Of a stretch of 34,370 nt of DNA, positions 1-8,716 are shown piece by piece (within the stretch, counting starts at the first letter, position 1; each line of letters starts with the position of its first letter). This DNA is from Lachnospiraceae bacterium. Its GTDB lineage: Bacteria; Bacillota; Clostridia; Lachnospirales; Lachnospiraceae. The notes under the pieces are model-generated. The model saw only the letters and a list, made by a program, of their open reading frames with translations. It ran no database searches and had not been told where the DNA came from. The translations under genes and the position numbers were made by a program. The stretch is from contig CABJAM010000019.1 of NCBI GenBank assembly GCA_902363555.1, forward strand, positions 1 through 34,370. The letters run 5' to 3'.

Positions 1-11
1 CACTCATATTT

Positions 12-99
12 GTTGCATTTACCCCTTGGTGGTTGCATTTACAATTTCGGAAAATCAAAAAGTTGCATTTAGATCTTGTCGTGTTGCAGTAAGATCTTG
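12..99. repeat. Tandem GTTGCATTTA repeats at window edge, possible end of a mobile element
   Basis: GTTGCATTTA occurs at 12-21, 32-41 and 62-71, and a shortened copy (GTTGCA) at 83-88. AGATCTTG follows the last two copies at 71-78 and 92-99. Several short repeats near a terminus resemble the multiple end repeats of IS21-family elements, but no transposase is visible because the window starts here, so the assignment is a guess. The rest of 100-340 holds no convincing gene, only the upstream region of the flavodoxin operon. Confidence 0.4.
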
Positions 100-262
100 A
101 ATTAACCGGGGTGGTTCCTGGATTTTTAGAGATATGCGTTAAAGGCATGGAATACGATGCGGTATAAGTATTAGACATATCCGTGACATCGTTTTAGAAT
201 AAAAGCGTAACCCAATGGAACGTTTTTTATATCTACTCCTTCTTTCCGTTCATGTTTGGAAT

Positions 263-279
263 CTACCCTTATACGGTAG
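263..279 (+). promoter_or_regulatory. Small inverted repeat upstream of the redox operon
   Basis: CTACC-N7-GGTAG is a 5-bp inverted repeat about 60 bases before the first gene of the flavodoxin operon. It could be an operator for a regulator outside the window. No convincing -35/-10 pair could be assigned around it, so this is only a candidate. Confidence 0.2.
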
Positions 280-340
280 TGTCGGAAAAACAATGGGAGG
301 CTAAAAGCTATTGGGCGCGTAATGCGCAGAAAGGATTTTG

Positions 341-1069
341 ATGATGAAAAAAATATTTGCGGCTTTTATGACATGTATGCTGTTGCTTGGCCTGACCGCC
401 TGCAGCAGCAATGAAACCACGAACACGGAACCTGCAAACCCATCTTCCGGGCAGGCAGCAGCTCCATCTGAGGAAGCAGACGCGGGCAATGCAGCGGCTT
501 CGGACAGAGCAGCGGCTTATGACGGTGAAGCGGCTTCTTCTGAAACAGACAGCGGACAGGATGGGGCGGAACCGGAAGATACCGGTAAGAGAGCATTGGT
601 TGTTTACTTTTCCGCTACGGGAAACACAAAAGCCGTTGCAGAAATCTTTGCCGCGGCACAGGGCGCAGATCTTTATGAAATCGTGCCGGAACAGCCGTAT
701 ACGGATGAGGATTTGAATTATAATGACAGCACCACCCGCGCAACTGTGGAACAGAACGATGAAAATGCACGCCCGGCTATTTCCGGAGGCGTGGAGAATA
801 TAGCGGATTACGATGTGATCTATGTAGGTTTTCCAATCTGGTGGGGAGATATGCCCCGTATTCTCTACACGTTCTTTGACAGCTACGATTTATCCGGCAA
901 GACCATTGCACCGTTTGCAACCAGCGGTGGAAGCGGCATTTCCAAAGCCGTGCAGTCGATTGAAACGCTGGAGCCGGAAGCTACGGTAACCGAGGGCCTT
1001 TTAACCAGCGGATCAAGCGCTGAAAGTGATCTGGCCAAATGGCTGGGCAGTATTGGCCTGGCAGAATAG
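341..1069 (+). CDS. Lipoprotein flavodoxin
   Basis: The 242-residue protein starts with a lipoprotein signal peptide (charged MMKK, hydrophobic stretch, lipobox LTAC with Cys21). A low-complexity Ala/Ser/Glu/Gly linker of about 65 residues follows, then a flavodoxin domain. The domain opens with VVYFSATGNT, the FMN phosphate-binding loop, and continues with YDVIYVGFPIWWGDMP and ISGG-type segments typical of Flavodoxin_4-like proteins. It would be anchored outside the membrane and carry FMN-bound electrons. A TTG lies just upstream at 338, but ATG at 341 (or 344) follows the AAGGA ribosome binding site better. It is first in an operon with three further redox-type genes, 9 bases before the next. 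The natural electron donor and acceptor are unknown. Confidence 0.85.
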   Translation: MMKKIFAAFMTCMLLLGLTACSSNETTNTEPANPSSGQAAAPSEEADAGNAAASDRAAAYDGEAASSETDSGQDGAEPEDTGKRALVVYFSATGNTKAVAEIFAAAQGADLYEIVPEQPYTDEDLNYNDSTTRATVEQNDENARPAISGGVENIADYDVIYVGFPIWWGDMPRILYTFFDSYDLSGKTIAPFATSGGSGISKAVQSIETLEPEATVTEGLLTSGSSAESDLAKWLGSIGLAE

Positions 1070-1078
1070 GAGTAAAGG

Positions 1079-2476
1079 ATGAAAAGAATCATTGCATTCC
1101 TGCTGTCAGCCATTATGGTTTTTGGGGGAACGGCCTGCGGGCAACGCGATACAACAGACAAACCGGAGAACTTTGTTCTCGTGAAAGGCGGCACATTTTT
1201 GATGGGCAGCCCGGAGGATGAGGCATGGCGCAGTGATGATGAAACGCAGCACACGGTAACCGTCAGTGATTTTTATATGAGCCGGTATGAACTGACGCAG
1301 GCGGAATATGAGAAGGTTACAGGAAATAACCCCAGCAGCTTTTCAGGGGCGGATCTGCCGGTGGAAAATATCTCATGGCTGGAAGCAGTGGCCTATTGTA
1401 ATGCCAGAAGTGAGCAGGAAGGTTTAACCGCAGTTTATACTATTGACGGCGAAAATGTGAGCTGGAACCGCAGTGCAGATGGTTACCGTCTGCCTACCGA
1501 AGCCGAATGGGAGTATGCCTGCCGGGCAGGTACGACAACGCCCTTTTATATGGAAGTTTCGCCCAGTGCAGATGAGGCGAATTATTATGGACACTACCCT
1601 TATATGATTGAAGAAAATTACTTTTCCCAGGGCGATTTGGAGGTACAGCCCGGCGAGTACCGTCAGACCACAGTCTCAGTAGGCAGCTTTGAGGCTAACC
1701 CGCTGGGCCTGTATGATATGCACGGCAATGTAGGCGAATGGACATGGGATGCCTATGGCGCTTATGGAACAGAGGAACAGACCGACCCTACCGGTTCTGC
1801 AACAGGAACAAGGCGCGTATATCGTGGTGGCGGCTGGAATGACTTTGCAAAAAATATGCGTTCTGCTTACCGTGCTATGATGGATCAGGACAAGGGCAGT
1901 GCAAGTATTGGTATCCGACTGGCAAGAAATGCTGTGGCAGGAAGCGGAAGCGTGGCTGGCTCCAGTGCGCAGACCGGCGGGAATACAGGCGCCGGAAATG
2001 TGCTGATCGCTTATTTCTCATGGGGCGGCAATACACAGGGCGTTGCACAGGAAATTCAGAGCCAGACAGGCGCGGACCTGTTTGAGATTACTCTTGTAGA
2101 GCCATATTCCAGCGACTATAACACGGTGCTGGATGAGGCGCAGAGGGATCAAAATGAGCAGGCCCGTCCGGAACTTTCGGAGCATGTTGAAAATATGGAT
2201 CAGTACGATACCATTCTGCTTGGTTATCCGAACTGGTGGGCTTCAATTCCAACGCCGATTGCATCGTTTCTTGAAGAATATGATTTTTCCGGCAAGACTA
2301 TTATTCCTTTTTGCAGTCATGGCGGAGGGCGGTTTGGACAGAGTCTGACAGCAATTGCAAAACTGGCTCCGGATGCAACGATGGGTGAAGGGCTTTCCAT
2401 TCACTATTCCGGTGGCAGTACATTGGGTGATGATGTGGCAGCGTGGCTTGAAAACAATGGGATCACAGCAGACTAA
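1079..2476 (+). CDS. Lipoprotein with SUMF1 (formylglycine-generating-enzyme-like) domain fused to a C-terminal flavodoxin
   Basis: 465 residues. The signal peptide ends in a lipobox with Cys20. Residues about 30-285 form a SUMF1/FGE-sulfatase domain (VKGGTFLMGSPEDE, RLPTEAEWEYACRAG, GLYDMHGNVGEW, VYRGGGW and GIRLAR). A short Gly/Ser linker leads to a second flavodoxin domain from about residue 307 (VLIAYFSWGGNT, YPNWWASIPTP). True formylglycine-generating enzymes have two copper-binding cysteines a few residues after the RGGS(W/Y) motif. Here the aligned positions after Trp253 are Asp255 and Met260, so ordinary sulfatase-activating chemistry is unlikely. The protein probably sits outside the cell, and the SUMF1 fold may bind a partner or cofactor. 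The neighbouring flavodoxin lipoprotein is its likely relative. Confidence 0.85.
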   Translation: MKRIIAFLLSAIMVFGGTACGQRDTTDKPENFVLVKGGTFLMGSPEDEAWRSDDETQHTVTVSDFYMSRYELTQAEYEKVTGNNPSSFSGADLPVENISWLEAVAYCNARSEQEGLTAVYTIDGENVSWNRSADGYRLPTEAEWEYACRAGTTTPFYMEVSPSADEANYYGHYPYMIEENYFSQGDLEVQPGEYRQTTVSVGSFEANPLGLYDMHGNVGEWTWDAYGAYGTEEQTDPTGSATGTRRVYRGGGWNDFAKNMRSAYRAMMDQDKGSASIGIRLARNAVAGSGSVAGSSAQTGGNTGAGNVLIAYFSWGGNTQGVAQEIQSQTGADLFEITLVEPYSSDYNTVLDEAQRDQNEQARPELSEHVENMDQYDTILLGYPNWWASIPTPIASFLEEYDFSGKTIIPFCSHGGGRFGQSLTAIAKLAPDATMGEGLSIHYSGGSTLGDDVAAWLENNGITAD

Positions 2477-2533
2477 AACGAAGGTGCTCATGTATGGTCT
2501 GCCGGCAATCAGAAAATTTAAGGAGGAGCTTTG

Positions 2534-3217
2534 ATGAATTACTATGAAACAGACCCGGAGTTTATGGAACGGTTTGAACATTTTGCTTTTGAAGAGGTGG
2601 TAAACGAAGACGGTCAGCAGTTAGCGCCGCAAACACGCTATCTGGTAATTCTGGCAACGCTGATCGGCTGTCAGGGCATGGATGCTTATAAAGAAATATT
2701 GCCGAAAGCGCTGGATGCCGGTCTTTCCCCGGTTGCGGTAAAAGAAACCGTTTATCAGGCTGTGGATTATCTCGGTATGGGCAGGATGTGGCAGTTTTTG
2801 AGAGTTACAAATGAAATTTTCTCTGAAAAAGAAATCGCACTTCCGCTCCCCTCCCAGGCCACGACCACTATGGAGGAACGCCTTGAAAAAGGAGCCCAGG
2901 CACAGGCGGAGATTTTTGGAGAGCATATGAAAGAAGCATGGAAGGCGGGGCATATTAACAGATGGCTGGCGGATAACTGCTTTGGCGATTATTATACCCG
3001 TACCGGGCTTGATCTTGCACAGCGTGAAATGATTACGTTTTGTTTCCTGTTGGCGCAGGGCGGCTGTGAACCCCAGCTTACCGCTCATGCCAGGGGAAAT
3101 ATGAACATGGGGAATGATAAAGCGTTCCTGATCAGGGTTGTATCGCAATGTCTGCCATATATCGGCTATCCCCGTAGTTTGAATGCGATCACCTGTATCA
3201 ATAAAGCAGCAGAGTAA
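2534..3217 (+). CDS. Carboxymuconolactone decarboxylase-like protein with two CMD repeats
   Basis: 227 residues, cytoplasmic. Two AhpD/CMD-type helical repeats are visible: one near residues 30-90 (LAPQTRYLVILATLIGCQG, Cys46) and one near 160-225 (LAQREMITFCFLLAQGGCEPQL, Cys178, His185). The second repeat keeps the Cys...His arrangement of the family but lacks the second Cys of the AhpD CxxC peroxidase motif, so it resembles the decarboxylase-type or uncharacterised branch. ATG at 2534 has an AGGAGG seven bases upstream; the TTG at 2531 is less likely. It sits between the flavodoxins and a membrane protein, which suggests a redox or detoxification role. The substrate is not evident. Confidence 0.8.
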   Translation: MNYYETDPEFMERFEHFAFEEVVNEDGQQLAPQTRYLVILATLIGCQGMDAYKEILPKALDAGLSPVAVKETVYQAVDYLGMGRMWQFLRVTNEIFSEKEIALPLPSQATTTMEERLEKGAQAQAEIFGEHMKEAWKAGHINRWLADNCFGDYYTRTGLDLAQREMITFCFLLAQGGCEPQLTAHARGNMNMGNDKAFLIRVVSQCLPYIGYPRSLNAITCINKAAE

Positions 3218-3238
3218 AAATGGATGGGTGGTGAATCG

Positions 3239-4009
3239 ATGAAGCCAAAAGCAATCATCAAAATAATTATTGATATACTGATGACCGCAGCGCTCCTTTT
3301 TACATCGGGCTATCAGCTTTGGGGCGAGACACTCCACGAATGGGTGGGGGCAGGCTTGTTTGTTCTGTTCATCACCCATCATATCTTAAACTGGAATTGG
3401 TATAAAAATCTGTTTCGCGGAAGATATACGTCCATGCGGATATTCCAGCTTGTGGTGGACCTGCTTGTCCTTGGTGTGATGCTGATACAGATGTACAGTG
3501 GAATCGTTCTGTCCAGATATGTATTTAACTTTTTGCCGATTGAAAGCGGGCTGGCGCTTGCCAGACGTCTGCATATCCTTGGAGCATATTGGGGGGTTTT
3601 GCTGATGAGCCTGCACCTTGGCCTGCACTGGAATATGATACTTGGTATGGTGCGCAGGGGAATGAGAATCAAAAGTGCCTCGAAAATCCGAACAGCAATT
3701 TGCGTCTGTATGGGGATTTTCATTGCCGGATACGGCGGATTTGTATTTGTTAAACGGGATTTTATGACTTATATATTTTTGAAAAGTGAGTTTGTGTTCC
3801 TTGATTACAGCGAACCGGCGGTCCTCTTTTATATGGATTATCTGGCAGTTATGGGGCTTTGTATTTTTGTCTCTCATTATATTTCCAAACTATGCCGGAG
3901 ATTATCCAAAGGTACCGCCTGCAGTCAGGAAAATGTGACTTCCGGGAATAATGTTCCATCCCATGAAGTAAGTGAAAATACAGAAAATACGGATGTCGTG
4001 CATAAATGA
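3239..4009 (+). CDS. DUF4405-like cytochrome b-type integral membrane protein
   Basis: About 256 residues with roughly five hydrophobic membrane spans. Histidines lie at positions suited to bind haem between helices: His33 (HEW), His47/48 (THHIL), His112 (LHILGAYWG), and His126 and His130 (HLGLH). This pattern matches DUF4405-family proteins related to small cytochrome b subunits. The start at 3239 is preferred over the ATG at 3224 because a GGGTGGTG element precedes it. As last gene of the flavodoxin operon it could pass electrons across the membrane to the two lipoprotein flavodoxins; that is inference. The C-terminal tail after the last helix is polar and probably unstructured. Confidence 0.75.
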   Translation: MKPKAIIKIIIDILMTAALLFTSGYQLWGETLHEWVGAGLFVLFITHHILNWNWYKNLFRGRYTSMRIFQLVVDLLVLGVMLIQMYSGIVLSRYVFNFLPIESGLALARRLHILGAYWGVLLMSLHLGLHWNMILGMVRRGMRIKSASKIRTAICVCMGIFIAGYGGFVFVKRDFMTYIFLKSEFVFLDYSEPAVLFYMDYLAVMGLCIFVSHYISKLCRRLSKGTACSQENVTSGNNVPSHEVSENTENTDVVHK

Positions 4010-4032
4010 AAAGCTATATAAATCTGTGTGAA

Positions 4033-4062
4033 GGAACCGGAGCATGCTCCGGTTCCTTTTTT
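4033..4062 (+). terminator. Intrinsic terminator of the redox operon
   Basis: A perfect 24-base palindrome (12-bp arms, 4033-4056) is followed directly by six T residues. It lies 24 bases after the stop codon of the DUF4405 gene and separates the redox operon from sugar locus 1. Confidence 0.9.
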
Positions 4063-4081
4063 ATACTTGCTACACAATGTC

Positions 4082-4142
4082 GGATTTCGACATTCATCAG
4101 GTAGGATTTTTACTACATCCAATCTCCCCCTTGCCATATACT
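4082..4142 (+). promoter_or_regulatory. Predicted YesN-type operator and promoter of the transporter operon (subclass 1)
   Basis: Two half-sites lie 22 bases apart: GGATTTCGACATTCAT from 4082 and GGATTTTTACTAC from 4104. A -10 box TATACT is at 4137-4142, exactly 33 bases after the start of the inner half-site, so the inner site overlaps the -35 position. The element closely matches the one at 13861. AraC-type activators bind such tandem sites; assigning it to the regulator at 12283 is inference. Confidence 0.65.
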
Positions 4143-4174
4143 ATAACCAACAAGAAAGGGGGAGCAAACGATCA

Positions 4175-5095
4175 ATGAAATCAAAAAAGTCTGTAAAGAG
4201 AAAAAGGCAGCTTGTGTTTTCATTAATGGCATTACCTGCCGTACTGTATATTTTTATTAATAACTATATACCGATGGCCGGGTTGAGCATTGCATTTAAG
4301 GATATTAATTATTCCAGGGGGATTTTTGGAAGTGATTGGATCGGACTGAAGAACTTCAAATTTCTATTCAGCACATCCGACGCCTGGGTGATTACACGGA
4401 ACACCATTGTTTATAATCTGATCTTTATTTTTACAAATGTTGTTATTGCGGTTATAGTTGCTTATTTATTATCCAGAGTCCGCAATAAGCTGGCCAGCCG
4501 GTTTTATCAGAGCACGTTATTACTGCCGCATCTGTTCTCAATGGTCGTCATCGCATTTATGGCCTTTGGCTTTCTGAGCGGTGATAAAGGTTTTATCAAT
4601 AACTATATACTTGGACCACTGGGCCTTAATGACATCGCCTTTTACTCTGAGGGAAAATACTGGTATATAATACTGCCGATCGTAAGTGCCTGGAAAAATC
4701 TCGGTTATTACTGTATTATTTATTATGCTACGATTCTTGGGATTGATGATACACTCTATGAATCGGCCGCTCTGGAAGGTGCAACAGGTTTCCAGATGTT
4801 TACGAAAATAACGGTACCTTTACTCAAACCAACAATTATTACCATGACAATTTTACAACTGGGAAAAATCTTCAATTCGGATTTTGGCCTTTTTTATCAG
4901 GTTCCGATGAATTCCAGCGCGATTCTTCCCCAGACCAATGTGATAAGCACCTATGTGTACAGGGCGCTGCTTGAAACCGGTGATATCGGTATGTCCTCGG
5001 CAGCCTGTTTGTATCAGGCGGTGGCCGGTTTCTGTCTTGTGATGCTGTCAAATCTGGTAATACGTAAAGCAAGCCCGGATGATGCTATGTTTTAA
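4175..5095 (+). CDS. ABC sugar transporter permease, LplB-like
   Basis: 306 residues with about six transmembrane helices. After a basic N-terminus (MKSKKSVKRKRQ) the first helix reads LVFSLMALPAVLYIF. The cytoplasmic EAA loop that contacts the ATPase is seen around residues 196-215 (ESAALEGATGFQMFTKITVP). The family imports oligosaccharides or glycosides with a lipoprotein binding protein. The reading frame is open back to 4028, but that start would lie inside the upstream terminator and the promoter; ATG 4175 has a GGGGGAG ribosome binding site. It is first gene of the operon, 12 bases before the second permease. No ATPase gene is nearby, so a shared MsmK-type ATPase elsewhere probably energises it. 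Confidence 0.9.
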   Translation: MKSKKSVKRKRQLVFSLMALPAVLYIFINNYIPMAGLSIAFKDINYSRGIFGSDWIGLKNFKFLFSTSDAWVITRNTIVYNLIFIFTNVVIAVIVAYLLSRVRNKLASRFYQSTLLLPHLFSMVVIAFMAFGFLSGDKGFINNYILGPLGLNDIAFYSEGKYWYIILPIVSAWKNLGYYCIIYYATILGIDDTLYESAALEGATGFQMFTKITVPLLKPTIITMTILQLGKIFNSDFGLFYQVPMNSSAILPQTNVISTYVYRALLETGDIGMSSAACLYQAVAGFCLVMLSNLVIRKASPDDAMF

Positions 5096-5107
5096 GGAGG
5101 TGAGCGC

Positions 5108-5980
5108 ATGAAATTAAAGAAAATGCAGATCGGACTGAATGTGTTTTTTGCAGTACTGGTACTTTTATTCCTGTTACCAATTTTACTCATAATTATCGTA
5201 TCTCTTACAAGTGATACTGCGATCATCCGATATGGGTACTCTTTTTGGCCAAAGGAGTTTAGCCTGGAGGCGTACAACTATTTATGGTCGGACCGCATAA
5301 GGATTGGACGGGCATTTTTGCTGACCATTGCCGTTACGGCTGTGGGAACTTTGCTTAGTCTTTTACTGATGAGTTTACTGTCTTATGTACTGTCCAGAAA
5401 AGAATATATTTTAAAAAATGTATTAGGTTTTTATGTATTTTTTGCCATTTTGTTTAACGGTGGACTTGTTCCTACATATATGATGTATACACAGTATTTT
5501 CATATTAAAAATACATATGCGGCTTATTTGATTCCCAATCTTTTAGTCAGTGGATTTTTTGTGATGATGATGCGTACCTATTTTTCGTCAAGTATACCGG
5601 ATGAGATTATTGAATCGGCCAGAGTTGACGGCGCAGGTGAAATACGCATTTTTGCAAGAATTGCTGCCCCTATGGCAAAGCCGATTTTTGCAACTGTGGG
5701 GCTTATGCAGGCTATTAATTACAGCGGTGACTGGTATAATGGTTTACAGTATATTACCAACGATAAACTGTTTACACTGCAAAACCTTCTGAATCGTATC
5801 CTGCAAAATGTTCAGGCGTTAAGAAGTGAGACGGTTATCGGAGATGCGATGGCTTCCATGCCCCTGGAATCCGCCAGAATGGCAATGGCCGTCATCGGTA
5901 TACTGCCAATTATTGTTGCGTATCCTTTCTTCCAGCAATATTTTGTAAAAGGGATCACCGTAGGTTCGGTAAAAGGTTGA
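5108..5980 (+). CDS. ABC sugar transporter permease, LplC/LacG-like
   Basis: 290 residues with six predicted transmembrane helices. The EAA loop is near residues 167-190 (IIESARVDGAGEIRIFARIAAP). The C-terminus ends FFQQYFVKGITVGSVKG, the usual tail of this permease family. A TAAGGAGGTGAG ribosome binding site overlaps the stop of the preceding gene, so the two permeases are translated together and form the heterodimeric channel. The substrate is not shown by sequence; neighbouring catabolic genes suggest a plant-type glycoside or oligosaccharide. Confidence 0.92.
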   Translation: MKLKKMQIGLNVFFAVLVLLFLLPILLIIIVSLTSDTAIIRYGYSFWPKEFSLEAYNYLWSDRIRIGRAFLLTIAVTAVGTLLSLLLMSLLSYVLSRKEYILKNVLGFYVFFAILFNGGLVPTYMMYTQYFHIKNTYAAYLIPNLLVSGFFVMMMRTYFSSSIPDEIIESARVDGAGEIRIFARIAAPMAKPIFATVGLMQAINYSGDWYNGLQYITNDKLFTLQNLLNRILQNVQALRSETVIGDAMASMPLESARMAMAVIGILPIIVAYPFFQQYFVKGITVGSVKG

Positions 5981-6024
5981 GTGGTAACTAAAATGTATAA
6001 TGTAAAAAAGAATGGAGGCTTATT

Positions 6025-7551
6025 ATGAAATTTAAAATGTTAAAGAAGTTCGCGGCCATGGTATTTGCCATTAGTTTAATGACGGCATTATTTACTGGGT
6101 GCAGTGGTCCGGAAAAGACTCCGGAAACAGTGGGCGGCAGTAACAGTGCCGGGGAAACAAATGTGTCCGGGGAGATTGAAACGATTAAAATTCTGGCCAG
6201 AGAGTTTGGACGGCAGACGGATATTTCAATGGTTCAGCAGGCGATCAATGATTATATCGGTGGTAAGATTGGCGTAAATGTAGAATTTACATTGCTGGAT
6301 GCCGCATCTTATCCACAGCAGGTGAGTCTGGCATTAAGCTCCGGAGAAGAATATGACGCCATCTGGTTCAATACGGCGGAATTTAATAAATATGCCAATA
6401 CCGGCGCCCTGCAGCCTTTAGATGAGAGTGTTGAGAAATACGGCCAGGACTTTTTGAACTGCTTTACAGATAAAGAATTACAGGCGAATCGGGTGGACGG
6501 CCAGCTTCTTTGTATGAAGAATGTTTGTGATATGGGTTCACAGTACGCATTTTATATGGTTAAGGAAATCGCGGATAAATATGGTATTAAGGCAGAGGAT
6601 ATTAAAACCGTTGAAGATATCACAGATGTATTGAAGGTTGTTCACGAAAATGAGCCTGAACTTTATACGATCGTGCCCTATGTACCTGGCAATGGTGTGA
6701 TGCAGCCCTATTTTATATCTATGTACGATCAATTGACCAGTGTTGGCGTGGGTTACATGTATCGAGATGAGGCATTAGAACCATCCTATGTCTATGAATC
6801 TGAGGAATATGCCCAGATTGTTGCTCTGGCCGCCCAGTGGTATCAGTCCGGCTATATCCCTAAGGACGTGGGAACGATTACAGAAAGAGCAACGGAGCTT
6901 GTTGGAGCAGGTAAGGCATTCAGCTTTTTTGGAACCTATAATCCGGCAACTCTGCAGCAAAACAGCGCTTCGTCCGGTAAAGAAATGGTATGTTCAATTA
7001 TCAGCGGCCAGGGATATAAAACATCCTCATTTTTAAGAGGCGGTTTCGGAGTTCCGTTTTCGTCAGGAAAAGCCGATGCTGTTGTAAAATTTTTGAACCT
7101 GACATACAGTGATCCTTATATTGTCAATCTGTTGGATTATGGTATTGAGGGCGTCCATTATGTGCAGAAAGAGGATGGACTTTTGGATTACCCGGAGGGC
7201 GTAGACAGCGGTTCTTCCACATATCATATGTCGATACAGTCTGTGTGGGGCAATGAATTTATAGCCGGAGTATGGGCAGGAAATGCGCCGGATATATGGA
7301 AGAAGCTGGAAGCATTTAACGATTCTTTAGTGGATGCAAAGTCTCTGGGGCTGGTGATTGATACAAGTAACGTTAAAACTGAAATAAGTGCGCTTTCCAA
7401 TGTAGTTACTCAATATTCGGTACCACTGGAAAATGGTGAGCTCGATCCGGAAACCGGATTAAAGGAATTTAATGAGAAGCTGCATGCAACCGGAATTGAA
7501 AATGTCTACAATGAAGTACAAAAACAGATGGATGCGTTTTCAGTAAACTAA
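6025..7551 (+). CDS. Extracellular solute-binding lipoprotein of the sugar ABC transporter
   Basis: 508 residues. The signal peptide ends LFTGC with lipobox Cys26, then a Gly/Ser/Glu/Thr-rich linker to about residue 50. The mature domain begins IKILAREFGRQTD and continues with segments typical of LplA/LipO-like family-1 binding proteins (YPQQVSLALSSGEEYDAIWF, NTGALQPLDE). Its length is normal for the family. GGAGG is 6 bases upstream of ATG. It captures the ligand outside the membrane and delivers it to the permease pair just upstream. A strongly expressed binding protein as third gene is usual. The ligand cannot be read from the sequence. Confidence 0.9.
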   Translation: MKFKMLKKFAAMVFAISLMTALFTGCSGPEKTPETVGGSNSAGETNVSGEIETIKILAREFGRQTDISMVQQAINDYIGGKIGVNVEFTLLDAASYPQQVSLALSSGEEYDAIWFNTAEFNKYANTGALQPLDESVEKYGQDFLNCFTDKELQANRVDGQLLCMKNVCDMGSQYAFYMVKEIADKYGIKAEDIKTVEDITDVLKVVHENEPELYTIVPYVPGNGVMQPYFISMYDQLTSVGVGYMYRDEALEPSYVYESEEYAQIVALAAQWYQSGYIPKDVGTITERATELVGAGKAFSFFGTYNPATLQQNSASSGKEMVCSIISGQGYKTSSFLRGGFGVPFSSGKADAVVKFLNLTYSDPYIVNLLDYGIEGVHYVQKEDGLLDYPEGVDSGSSTYHMSIQSVWGNEFIAGVWAGNAPDIWKKLEAFNDSLVDAKSLGLVIDTSNVKTEISALSNVVTQYSVPLENGELDPETGLKEFNEKLHATGIENVYNEVQKQMDAFSVN

Positions 7552-7573
7552 AGATATGGGGGAGGATGGGCTC

Positions 7574-8659
7574 ATGGCGACAAATGTCAATATAAATGCA
7601 GCTATTGTAGGTTTTGGCGGGATGGGGGATCTACACCGCCAAATGATCAACGAGGGTGTAAGAATCCAAAAAAAGATACAGAACATTCCAGGCTGGCGTG
7701 TCAGCGGCAGCTTTGATATCCGACAGGAACGTCAGGCTTTTGCCCGGGCCCACGGGCTTCATGCGTATGCTTCATTTGAAGAACTGCTGGCGGACCCGGA
7801 AATTAATATGGTGATCTGTGCAACTCCCAATGATGCGCATAAGGATATTGTCCTTCGCAGTCTTAAAGCCGGAAAAAATGTTATATGCGAAAAGCCGGTG
7901 GCACTGTCTGTGGCGGATTTTGATGAAATGGTCCGTGTGTCTGAAAGCACAGGTAGATTTTTTACCGTAGGTCAAAACCGACGTTGGGATGAAGATTATG
8001 TAACGGCTAAAAAAATTTATGAGGAACGGCTCATTGGAAAAATTCTGCGGATCGAATCCAGAGTCCATGGCAGCAGAGGTATACCTCAGGATTGGCGCAA
8101 AGCGCCGGAGCACGGTGGTGGAATGGTCTACGACTGGGGCATTCATGTGATCGACCAGGCTATTGACATGATACATGAAAAAATTAAATATGTATATGCA
8201 TCCCTGGATCACTATACGGAGACGTGTGTTGACGATGGTCTGCACGTGGAGCTCACCTTTGAATCCGGTCTGGTTTATTTTGTTGAAATAGGTACAAGTC
8301 ATTTTATCCCATTGCCACGCTGGTACATGACCGGGCGGGATGGAAGCGCTGTCATTGAGGATTGGAGCTTAAAAGGGAAAATGTGCAGGGTGACGGACCG
8401 GAGTTTTGATCAGTCTCAGCCTGTACAGGCTGGAAGCGGTATTACAAAAACTATGGCGCCAAGAGTGAGCAATACAACGGTAGAGCTGCCCTTGCCAAAG
8501 GTTGAATCCGATATATCCGGTTTTTATAATAATATTACGGATACGCTTTACCATGGGGATATAAGACGCATCCAGCTTTCAGAGGTGCGTAAGGCCCTTG
8601 AAGTTGTCGAAGCAGTTTTTGAGTCTGCAAAAAAGCGTAAGGTTATTGCGTTTGAATAG
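7574..8659 (+). CDS. Gfo/Idh/MocA family NAD(P)-dependent oxidoreductase
   Basis: 361 residues, cytoplasmic. The N-terminal Rossmann fold shows AAIVGFGGMGDLH, and the family signature ICEKPVAL includes catalytic Lys107. The substrate domain has GGGMVYDWGIHVIDQ, giving the Asp187-x3-His191 pair expected in the active site. The family oxidises or reduces sugars, inositols and glycosides, often at C3. ATG at 7556 is in frame but lacks a ribosome binding site; ATG 7574 follows GGGGGAGG at 7558-7565 with eight bases spacing. It stands directly behind the transporter, so it probably acts first on the imported compound. The exact substrate is unknown. Confidence 0.88.
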   Translation: MATNVNINAAIVGFGGMGDLHRQMINEGVRIQKKIQNIPGWRVSGSFDIRQERQAFARAHGLHAYASFEELLADPEINMVICATPNDAHKDIVLRSLKAGKNVICEKPVALSVADFDEMVRVSESTGRFFTVGQNRRWDEDYVTAKKIYEERLIGKILRIESRVHGSRGIPQDWRKAPEHGGGMVYDWGIHVIDQAIDMIHEKIKYVYASLDHYTETCVDDGLHVELTFESGLVYFVEIGTSHFIPLPRWYMTGRDGSAVIEDWSLKGKMCRVTDRSFDQSQPVQAGSGITKTMAPRVSNTTVELPLPKVESDISGFYNNITDTLYHGDIRRIQLSEVRKALEVVEAVFESAKKRKVIAFE

Positions 8660-8716
8660 TTAGTACAGCTCAGAAGGGCCGAACTGTTACAATAATTATG
8701 CTATGGAGGAAGAATA

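Noticed and set aside
2621..3382. 253-codon minus-strand frame opposite the CMD-like gene
   Set aside because: It is a shadow of a clear coding region, with no recognisable domain or ribosome site.
4028..4174. N-terminal extension of the first permease
   Set aside because: It would start inside the intrinsic terminator and run through the operator and -10 box; ATG 4175 has its own ribosome binding site and gives the normal family N-terminus.
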